DNA of 34,113 nucleotides, from assembly GCA_946626595.1 (NCBI GenBank), contig CAMOUQ010000014.1, positions 1 through 34,113 on the forward strand, read 5' to 3'. The translations under genes and the position numbers were made by a program. Shown piece by piece: positions 15,681-23,200 of this stretch (position 1 is its first letter; each line of letters starts with the position of its first letter). The notes under the pieces are model-generated. The model was not told the origin of the DNA. It saw nothing but the letters and a program-made list of their open reading frames with translations, and ran no database searches. The DNA comes from an uncultured Prevotellaceae bacterium. GTDB lineage: Bacteria > Bacteroidota > Bacteroidia > Bacteroidales > Bacteroidaceae.

Positions 15681-17273
15681 TCAGATGCAGGCTTTAACGA
15701 ACGACATGAACAGGGGATGCGGGCGGAGCACCGTGGAGGAGTATTCGGGGTGGAATTGCGTGCCGATGTACCAACGCAGGGACGGCACTTCCACTATCTC
15801 CACCAACTGGGCGTCCGGGTTGATGCCCACGCACCTCATGCCCCCGGCCTCGTATTCCTCTTTATATAGGTTGTTGAATTCATACCGATGGCGGTGCCTT
15901 TCCCTAATCTTCGCAGCGCCGCCGTATGCCTCGCAGGCACGACTGCCTTTGGTGAGTTCGCAGTCGTATGCCCCCAGTCGCATGGTGCCGCCCATGTTCG
16001 TCACGCTCTTCTGTTCCTCCATCAGGTCGATGACGGGATGCTTCGTCGCGGCATCCATCTCCATGCTGTTGGCGTCCTCGAATCCCAGCACGTTACGTGC
16101 AAACTCCACGACCATCATCTGCATGCCCAGACAGATGCCAAAGGTGGGGATGTCGCGGGTACGTCCGTATTCGGCAGCGATGATTTTCCCCTCAATGCCA
16201 CGCTGGCCAAAGCCGGGACAGATGAGCAAGCCCGCCATGCCCTCGAACAGCGAGGCAACGTTCTCACGGGTCACCTCCTCGCTGTTGACGAAATGGAGCC
16301 TTGCCCTGACGCCGTTGTAGATGCCCGCCAGATTGAGGCTTTCGCGGATGCTCTTGTAGGCATCCTGCAGGTCGTACTTACCCACGAGGGCAATATGCAC
16401 CTCGGTGGTGGCCTTGCGCTGTTTGTCGAGGAACTCGCGCCAGGGCTTCATGGCCGGCGTTTCTCCGACAGGGATGCCTATCTTGCGCAGGATGGCGGCG
16501 TCCAGCCCCTGCCGCTGCATGCTGACGGGCACCTCGTAGATGCTAGGCATGTCCTCGCTCTGCACCACACACTCCAGGTCGACGTTGCAGAAGGAGGCCA
16601 CCTTCAGGCGCAAGGCATCATCGAGGTGCCGCTCCGTCCGCAGTACCAGTATGTCGGGCTGTATGCCCATGCCCTGCAGTTCCTTCACCGAGTGCTGGGT
16701 GGGTTTCGTCTTCAGTTCGCTTGCCACCTTCAGATAGGGGACATAGGTCAGATGCACGCACACGGCGTCGCGCCCCAACTGCCACCGAAGCTGGCGGATG
16801 GCCTCCATGAACGGTGCACTCTCGATGTCACCGATGGTGCCACCGATTTCCGTAATCACGAAGTCCAGCGGCTGCTTCGTGGCGTTCAGCATGATGCGCC
16901 GCTTTATCTCGTCCGTTATGTGCGGCACCACCTGGATGGTGCGCCCCAGATAATCGCCACGGCGTTCGCGGTCGATGACAGCCTTGTAGATGCGCCCCGT
17001 TGTGACGCTGTTGTCGCACGTTGTCTCTATGCCCACGAATCGCTCGTAGTGCCCCAGGTCGAGGTCGGTCTCCATACCGTCCGCCGTCACGTAGCACTCG
17101 CCGTGCTCATTAGGGTTCAGCGTTCCCGGGTCGATGTTGATGTAGGGGTCGAACTTCTGTATCGTCACCTTGTAGCCACGTGCCTGCAGCAGTTTGCCGA
17201 TGCTGGCGGAGATGATGCCCTTTCCGAGTGAAGAAACCACGCCGCCCGTCACGAAGATGTACTTTGTATCCAT
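15681..17273 (-). CDS. pyrG: CTP synthase
   Basis: A 530-residue enzyme that aminates UTP to CTP using ATP and glutamine. The N-terminal synthase domain begins KYIFVTGGVVSSLGKGI and includes QKFDPYINIDPGTLNPNEHGE and ITEIGGTIGDIES. The C-terminal class I amidotransferase domain has nucleophile Cys381 in FGICLGMQMM, and His508 and Glu510 in GTQFHPEYSST. Length is normal. It is the first gene of the pyrG-purF-glmS-asnB group, and a well-formed promoter lies upstream. In many bacteria CTP synthase is controlled by CTP level at transcription; no such attenuator is evident in the roughly 40-base leader. Confidence 0.98.
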   Translation of the reverse strand: MDTKYIFVTGGVVSSLGKGIISASIGKLLQARGYKVTIQKFDPYINIDPGTLNPNEHGECYVTADGMETDLDLGHYERFVGIETTCDNSVTTGRIYKAVIDRERRGDYLGRTIQVVPHITDEIKRRIMLNATKQPLDFVITEIGGTIGDIESAPFMEAIRQLRWQLGRDAVCVHLTYVPYLKVASELKTKPTQHSVKELQGMGIQPDILVLRTERHLDDALRLKVASFCNVDLECVVQSEDMPSIYEVPVSMQRQGLDAAILRKIGIPVGETPAMKPWREFLDKQRKATTEVHIALVGKYDLQDAYKSIRESLNLAGIYNGVRARLHFVNSEEVTRENVASLFEGMAGLLICPGFGQRGIEGKIIAAEYGRTRDIPTFGICLGMQMMVVEFARNVLGFEDANSMEMDAATKHPVIDLMEEQKSVTNMGGTMRLGAYDCELTKGSRACEAYGGAAKIRERHRHRYEFNNLYKEEYEAGGMRCVGINPDAQLVEIVEVPSLRWYIGTQFHPEYSSTVLRPHPLFMSFVKACI

Positions 17274-17321
17274 TTTACCAAAAACCTATTAACCTATATA
17301 ACGTTTTGTCACATTTCTGCG

Positions 17322-17353
17322 CAAAGTTACGACATTCTGATTTAATATACAAA
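17322..17353 (-). promoter_or_regulatory. pyrG promoter
   Basis: On the minus strand TTTG (17350-17353) and TAACTTTG (17322-17329) are separated by 20 bases, a full match to the Bacteroidetes -33/-7 promoter. The predicted transcript starts near 17315, about 40 bases before the pyrG start. Confidence 0.8.
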
Positions 17354-17434
17354 TAATTTAGCACAAAACGTCTTGTAAAATAATTCACACTGGAAGGTTT
17401 ACACGCGCGCATACATAATAATTTATGTGAAAAA

Positions 17435-17559
17435 ATCGTCACATCGTCACTTTTGGGCCTCATCGGGCTTATTGAGAACATGTTAGACCAGTGACGATAT
17501 GCGTGACGATAGGGTGAAAAAGTGACGATATGACTCGTCCTGAAATAGGTTGACTCGTC
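17435..17559. repeat. Cluster of GTGACGAT octamers in both orientations
   Basis: ATCGTCAC is present twice in direct tandem (17435-17450), and its complement GTGACGAT three times (17491-17498, 17503-17510, 17522-17529). TGACTCGTC then occurs twice, 20 bases apart (17531-17539, 17551-17559). The cluster is 80 to 240 bases upstream of the pyrG promoter. Confidence 0.75.
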
Positions 17560-17597
17560 GCAATGCCTCGCACCGGGGCACCGGCAGGCATGGGCTC

Positions 17598-17657
17598 GTC
17601 CCACGTATGGGACGCGATTGTCCCACGTATGGGACGCGGCTGTCCCACGCATGGGAC
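17598..17657. repeat. Second tandem array of 16-bp palindromes, 22-bp period
   Basis: Three copies of GTCCCACGTATGGGAC start at 17598, 17620 and 17642, exactly 22 bases apart. The third has centre CGCA. Period, length, centre and arm sequence match the array at 307-403, except that the third and fourteenth bases are exchanged (G/C there, C/G here), which preserves pairing. The array lies 36 bases downstream of the stop of the minus-strand barrel gene at 17694. Confidence 0.9.
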
Positions 17658-17693
17658 GAGGCCAAACCTGCCGAGGACTACGGCGGGAGGAGG

Positions 17694-18398
17694 TCAGATG
17701 TGGAACCCGACTCCAGCCAGGAGGTAGAACTTCTTCGAGTCGGGATTCGTGGCAAGGCCGACATGGACGGGCAGGCGATATTTCTCCTTGAGCAGAAAGT
17801 TCTTGGTGGCCGTCAGCGAGATGCTGGTGACGGCAAAATGGGTGTTGCCATAGAGCGTAGTCCGCCAGGGAACCATGCCCAGCGAGGCCTGCCAGTCGAG
17901 CGTGGTAAGCCGGAAAGGCACGGACAATTCCAGATAACTGCTATAGGCCCGCTTGCCACTCTTGTTCAGTCCGTCGTTGCCGGAGAAGTTGGTGTACCAC
18001 TTGACGGCAAGGAAGTCGAAATCGTAGCCGACATAAGCCTCCCAGATGTGCGTGGTCTTGCCGTTGCGGTACTGGAAGTAGTTGCCCTGCGAGAACCAGT
18101 AGTCGGTTATGCCGACGCTAAATCCCCCGTAGGTATAGTCCAGCGTGAAGTCCAGCTCCTTGGTGTCGGCCCAGTTGCTGATTCCCACGTGTCCCCACGC
18201 CGAGAGGCTCAGTCCCTTGTAACCTACTCCCAACGTAGGCTGCATGCCAACATTGCCCAAGTCCTGTCCGCGCCAAATGTATTGGGCGACAAGGTCTATG
18301 CCTGCAGTAGCCTCCACCTTCTCTCTATCTTGTGCGCCTGCCGTGGTCAGTCCGACCACGGACAGGGCGATAATCAACAATCGTTTCATAGCAAGCAT
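17694..18398 (-). CDS. Small outer membrane beta-barrel protein linked to ammonium transport
   Basis: A 234-residue protein with a cleavable signal peptide (MKRLLIIALSVVGLTTAGAQ). Translation may begin at M1 (18398) or M4 (18389). The mature part is a run of amphipathic beta strands rich in Tyr, Trp, Gly and Ser (GIDLVAQYIWRGQDLGN, LSLSAWGHVGISNW, LDFTLDYTYGGFSVGITDYWF, YVGYDFDFLAVKWYTNFSG), and it ends GVGFHI as outer membrane barrels do. The pattern resembles the TorF-type putative porins, which I recall beside P-II and amt genes in some Proteobacteria; that resemblance is an impression. It starts 12 bases after the amt stop and should share its transcript. A role in ammonium uptake across the outer membrane is inference. 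Confidence 0.7.
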   Translation of the reverse strand: MLAMKRLLIIALSVVGLTTAGAQDREKVEATAGIDLVAQYIWRGQDLGNVGMQPTLGVGYKGLSLSAWGHVGISNWADTKELDFTLDYTYGGFSVGITDYWFSQGNYFQYRNGKTTHIWEAYVGYDFDFLAVKWYTNFSGNDGLNKSGKRAYSSYLELSVPFRLTTLDWQASLGMVPWRTTLYGNTHFAVTSISLTATKNFLLKEKYRLPVHVGLATNPDSKKFYLLAGVGFHI

Positions 18399-18410
18399 TC
18401 TTTTCGTTTC

Positions 18411-19664
18411 TTAATTGTAGCACGTCTCGCCGTGCTCATAGATGTCCAGCCCCTCGTCCTCGATGCGTGCCGGGACGCGCAGGCCGTGCAGTTTCTGGAT
18501 GCCATAGAAGAGAACAAAACCGCAGGCGGCAGCCCAAAGGTCGATAACAAGAATGCCAAAACACTGAGCCCCGAAGAAGCCCCAACCATGGCCATAAAGG
18601 GCACCGCTGCCAGTGGAGAGCAGGCCCGTCAGCACCGTGCCCAAGATGCCGCAAACACCATGAACGGAGGATGCGCCCACGGGATCGTCGATGTGCAGGC
18701 GATGGTCGATAAACTCAATGGAATAGACGAGCACGATGCCACAGACAAGACCAATGACGACGGCTCCGACGGGCGAGACGAGGTCGCATCCCGCCGTCAC
18801 CCCGACAAGTCCTGCCAACACACCGTTCAGCGTGAGGGAGAAGGAGGGTTTGCCATACCGAAGCCACGTGAGGAACATCGTGGCCACTCCGCCAGCGGCA
18901 GCCGCCAGATTGGTGGTGAGGAAGACGTGGCTGATGGCCATCCGATTGACGGCCCCGGAGGCTGCCAACTGAGAACCGGGATTGAATCCGAACCAACCCA
19001 TCCAAAGGATGAAGACACCCAGTGCGGCCAACGTGAGCGAGTGGCCGGGAATGGCGCGGCTGCTGCCGTCCTTGGCATACTTGCCGCGACGGGCACCCAG
19101 AGCCATCGCACCAATCAGCGCCAGGACACCTCCTACGCTGTGCACGATGGCCGAACCGGCAAAGTCGTGGAACACGTCGCCGAAGGTCTGCATCATGAAT
19201 CCGTCGGCCGCATCGTTGCAGAGCCAACCGCCGCCCCACGTCCAATGCCCCTCGACGGGATAGATGAACAGCGATATGACGGCACTGTAAATGACGTACA
19301 TCGAGAACTTGGTGCGCTCGGCCATAGCACCGCTGACTATCGTGGCCGAGGTGGCACAGAATACCGTCTCGAATATCAAGAAACCTTCCGTGGGCAGACT
19401 GCCCTCATAGAATGAAAGGGTCCCCCAGTTGGGTGCGCCAATGAACCCCCCACCGTCCGAGCCGAACATAAAACCAAAGCCCACGAACCAGAACAGCAGC
19501 GATCCGAACATGAAGTCTACAAAGTTTTTGAAAAGGATGTTGGCCGTGTTCTTGCTCCGCGTGAAACCTGCCTCGCACAGCGCAAAACCAGGCTGCATGA
19601 AGAATACCAACATAGCGGCCAATAACATCCATACCGTATCCAAAGATAGTGCTATATCGTTCAT
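18411..19664 (-). CDS. amt: Ammonium transporter
   Basis: A 417-residue inner membrane protein with about 11 predicted helices. It has the family signature DFAGSAIVHSVGG (Asp167, His175) and the second pore histidine His335 in SSVHGVCGILGTVLTGLL. Asp167 and the His pair correspond to the ammonium recruitment and conduction residues of E. coli AmtB. FTRSKNTANILFKNF matches the N-terminal conserved part. There is no cleavable signal peptide: the protein begins directly with helix 1. The C-terminal tail YGIQKLHGLRVPARIEDEGLDIYEHGE has the conserved region that contacts P-II. It lies 36 bases after glnK, the usual glnK-amt pair. Confidence 0.96.
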   Translation of the reverse strand: MNDIALSLDTVWMLLAAMLVFFMQPGFALCEAGFTRSKNTANILFKNFVDFMFGSLLFWFVGFGFMFGSDGGGFIGAPNWGTLSFYEGSLPTEGFLIFETVFCATSATIVSGAMAERTKFSMYVIYSAVISLFIYPVEGHWTWGGGWLCNDAADGFMMQTFGDVFHDFAGSAIVHSVGGVLALIGAMALGARRGKYAKDGSSRAIPGHSLTLAALGVFILWMGWFGFNPGSQLAASGAVNRMAISHVFLTTNLAAAAGGVATMFLTWLRYGKPSFSLTLNGVLAGLVGVTAGCDLVSPVGAVVIGLVCGIVLVYSIEFIDHRLHIDDPVGASSVHGVCGILGTVLTGLLSTGSGALYGHGWGFFGAQCFGILVIDLWAAACGFVLFYGIQKLHGLRVPARIEDEGLDIYEHGETCYN

Positions 19665-19700
19665 AACAATTTGCTATTTATAAGTTAATGTATAACCGGA

Positions 19701-20048
19701 TTATTTCTTATCTCGCAGCACGGTGTCGCCGTGCTCGCCAGTGCGAATGCTCCAGGTGTCTATCATATCGCTCACGAAGATGCGCCCATCGCCCACCTCG
19801 CCCGTATGGGCCGTCTGAATGATGACCCTGACGGTGGGGTCGACAAACTGGTCACGGCAAACGATGGTTATGGCCACACGCTCAATCACATCCGTAGAGT
19901 ACTGTACACCACGATAGATGCGCTCCTGCCGGCTTTGGCCGATGCCGTGAACGTCGTGATACTCGAACCAGTCGATGTCGGAACCGAGAAGCGCCTCCTT
20001 GACCTCCTCAAACTTGGTCTTTCTGATGATTGCTTCAATCTTTTTCAT
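19701..20048 (-). CDS. glnK: Nitrogen regulatory protein P-II
   Basis: A 115-residue trimeric signal protein that binds ATP/ADP and 2-oxoglutarate. The T-loop GIGQSRQERIYRGVQYSTD has Tyr45 and Tyr50, matching E. coli Tyr46 and Tyr51, the latter being the uridylylated residue in Proteobacteria. Whether modification happens here is unknown. The B-loop is TGEVGDGRIFV. Gene pairing with amt suggests that it blocks Amt under nitrogen excess and may signal to other nitrogen enzymes. It is the first gene of the glnK-amt-barrel operon, divergent from gltB. Length and the C-terminal IRTGEHGDTVL are normal. Confidence 0.95.
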   Translation of the reverse strand: MKKIEAIIRKTKFEEVKEALLGSDIDWFEYHDVHGIGQSRQERIYRGVQYSTDVIERVAITIVCRDQFVDPTVRVIIQTAHTGEVGDGRIFVSDMIDTWSIRTGEHGDTVLRDKK

Positions 20049-20084
20049 ACCTTAAACTAATTAAAAAGTGAGCGTCCTGATTCT

Positions 20085-20098
20085 TTCATTGCAATGAA
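20085..20098. promoter_or_regulatory. Perfect 14-bp palindrome in the glnK leader, candidate operator
   Basis: TTCATTGCAATGAA is a perfect dyad lying 9 bases downstream of the glnK -7 box, around the expected transcription start. Outer bases GATTC/GAATC extend the symmetry with one extra base. The position suits a repressor. No known regulator site is recognised. Confidence 0.5.
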
Positions 20099-20106
20099 TC
20101 TGGCAG

Positions 20107-20139
20107 CAAAAGTACAACAATTCTTTATTTCTCACAACA
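20107..20139 (-). promoter_or_regulatory. glnK promoter
   Basis: The minus strand reads TACTTTTG (20107-20114), a full -7 match, with a GTTG element about 20 bases upstream, one base from the -33 consensus TTTG. It serves the glnK-amt-barrel operon with a leader of about 50 bases. Confidence 0.7.
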
Positions 20140-20217
20140 TTTTGTCACCGAAAACAGAATAATTATTGACATAAATCAATTATTTTGACCAAAACGATGG
20201 AAAAATATCAATTCTTT

Positions 20218-20248
20218 ATTGCCAATATTATCAAAATGCTTAACTTTG
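20218..20248 (+). promoter_or_regulatory. gltB promoter
   Basis: TAACTTTG at 20241-20248 matches the Bacteroidetes -7 box exactly. A TTG lies at 20219-20221, 19 bases upstream (-33 region). The transcript should begin near 20255, about 45 bases before the gltB start. Confidence 0.72.
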
Positions 20249-20298
20249 CAATGTCGTAAATGACAAATTGATATTAATTTCAAGTAACGTCAAGCAAA

Positions 20299-23200
20299 AT
20301 GACACATACAGACATGACAAAAGGTTTATATCAGGAGGCTTACGAGCACGACGCCTGCGGCGTGGGAATGGTGGTGAACATCCACGGAGGCAAGAGTCAC
20401 GAACTGGTGGACAATGCACTGAGGGTGCTGGAGAACATGGAACATCGGGGAGCCGAGACGCGCGACGGAACAGGCGACGGGGCAGGCATCATGCTGCAGA
20501 TTCCGCACGAGTTCATCCTGTTGCAGGGCATACCCGTCCCGGAGAAGGGGAAATATGGCACAGGCCTGGTGTTCCTGCCCAAGGAGGAGGAAGAGCAGCA
20601 GAAAATCCTCTCGGTGATGATAGAAGAGATAGAGCGCGAGGGGCTGCAACTGATGCATCTGCGCACGGTGCCCACGCGACCGGAGGTGCTGGGCGAGGCC
20701 GCACGGAGTGCGGAGCCTGCCATAAAGCAACTGTTCGTGACGGGCGTGAGCGAAGAGAAGGCTCCCGTCCTCGCGCGCACGTTATATATTATAAGGAAAA
20801 AGATAGAGCGGCGCATACAGCACCCCGACTTCTACATCTGCTCGCTGTCAAACCAGAACATCATCTACAAGGGCATGCTCACAAGCGGACAGTTGCGCCG
20901 ATACTTTCCCGACCTGTCAAACCCGTACTTCACCAGCGGACTGGCTCTGGTGCATTCGAGATTCTCGACCAACACCCTGCCGAAGTGGAAACTGGCACAG
21001 CCGTTCCGACTGCTGGCCCACAACGGCGAAATCAACACTATCCGAGGCAACCGCGGATGGATGAAGGCCCGCGAGAGCGTACTCGACAGCGAAGTCCTGG
21101 GCAGCGTCAGGGAGATTTCGCCCATCGTGGAGGAGGGCATGAGCGACTCGGCCAGCCTGGACAACGTGTTTGAGTTCCTGACCATGAGCGGTCTGAGCCT
21201 GCCGCAGGCTATGGCCATACTGGTCCCGGAATCGTTCAACGACAAGAATCCCATCTCGGAAGACCTGAAGGCATTCTACGAATATCACTCCATCCTGATG
21301 GAACCCTGGGACGGGCCTGCCGCCCTGTTGTTTGCCGACGGGCGCTACGCCGGCGGCATGCTCGACCGCAACGGACTGCGACCCTCGCGCTATACCATCA
21401 CCAAGCAGGGCATGATGGTGGTGGCGTCGGAGGTGGGCGTGATGGACTTTGAACCCAGCGACGTGGTCAGCAAGGGACGCTTGCAGCCGGGCAAGATTCT
21501 GCTCATCGACACGCAGGAGGGACGCATCTACTACGATGCCGAAATCAAGGAACAACTGGCTAAGGCCCATCCGTATCGCGAATGGCTCAGGGAAAACCGT
21601 GTGCAGTTGGAGAACCTGAGGAGCGGGCGCAAGGTGGCCAATTCGGTGACCGACCTTGAGCAGAGACTCATTGCCTTTGGCTATGGTCAGGAGGACATCG
21701 ACAGGACCATCATCCCCATGGCCACCAACGGTCAGGAGCCAGTTGCCGCCATGGGCAACGACACGCCGCTGGCCGTGCTGAGCGACCGACGGCAGGTGCT
21801 GTTCGACTACTTCCGGCAACAGTTTGCACAGGTGACCAACCCCGCCATCGACCCCATACGCGAGGAACTGGTGATGTCGCTGACGGAATATATCGGTGCC
21901 GTGGGCACGAACATCCTGACACCCGATGCCTCGAACTGCAAGATGGTGAGACTACCACAACCCGTGCTGACAAACACGCAGCTGGACATACTCTGCAACA
22001 TCCGGTACAAGGGATTCAAGACCCAGAAACTGCCCATCCTCTTCAACATCGACGAAGGGGCGGAGGGGCTGCACAGGGCCCTCGACGGCCTCTGCCAGGA
22101 GGCAGAGCGCAGTGTGGACGACGGAGTGAACTACATCATTCTCAGCGACCGCGACATCGACGCAAAGCACGCTGCCATACCATCGCTGTTGGCCGTCTCG
22201 GCCGTCCACCATTACCTGACCGGGGTGGGCAAGCGCGTGCAGACGGCCCTCATCGTGGAGAGCGGCGAAATCCGCGAAACGATGCATGCCGCCCTGCTCC
22301 TGGGCTATGGTGCCAGTGCCCTGTGTCCGTACATGACGTTTGCCGTCCTCGACGACCTGGTGCTGCGCGGAAAGATACAGGAGGACTATGCCACGGCCGA
22401 AAGGCATTACATCGAGGCAGTGGACAAGGGACTGAAGAAGATTATGTCGAAGATGGGCATCTCCACCATCCGCTCGTATCGGGGAGCAAAGATTTTCGAA
22501 AGCATCGGGCTGAGCGAGGACTTGCTGCGCCGCTACTTTGGTACGGAGGTGAGCAGCATCGGCGGCATCGGACTGCAGGAGATTGCACGCGAGGCCGCCT
22601 GTCTGCCCGGCGAAGAGCCTCAGCATCGGGCTGACGACGGGCCACTGCTTCGGACAAACGGTCTGTTCTCCTGGCGCAAGGACGGCATTCCCCATGCCTG
22701 GAACCCCGAGACCATCTACCGCCTTCAAATTGCCACCCGGACAGGCAGCTACGAAAAGTTTAAGGAATGGGCAACACTGGTGGACAAGAAGGAAAGTCCC
22801 ATCTTCATTCGCGACTTCTTCGGATGGAAAAAGGCAGCACAGCCGACGCCCATCGACGAGGTGGAGCCTGTGGAGTCCATCGTGAGGCACTTCGTCACGG
22901 GGGCCATGTCGTTCGGTGCTCTTAGCATAGAGGCCCACGAGGCTCTGGCACTGGCCATGAACCGGCTCGGCACACGTTCGAACACGGGCGAGGGCGGCGA
23001 GGACAATGCGCGCTACCATAGTGAGGTGGACGGAGTGAGCCTGAGCAGCAAGACCAAACAGATAGCCAGCGGGCGCTTCGGCGTGACGGCGGAGTATCTG
23101 GTGAATGCCGAGGAGATACAAATCAAGGTGGCGCAGGGTGCCAAGCCCGGCGAGGGCGGCCAGTTGCCGGGCTTCAAGGTGAACGACATCATTGCCAAGA

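Larger units (their letters stand above)
17274..17693. other. Gene-free control region upstream of pyrG
   Basis: 420 bases between the outer membrane barrel gene and pyrG, both on the minus strand. The pyrG-proximal part is very A+T-rich and holds the promoter. The middle holds copies of GTGACGAT in both orientations. The distal part is G+C-rich and holds a palindrome array. No plausible coding sequence is visible; the short open frames are translations of the repeats. Confidence 0.75.
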
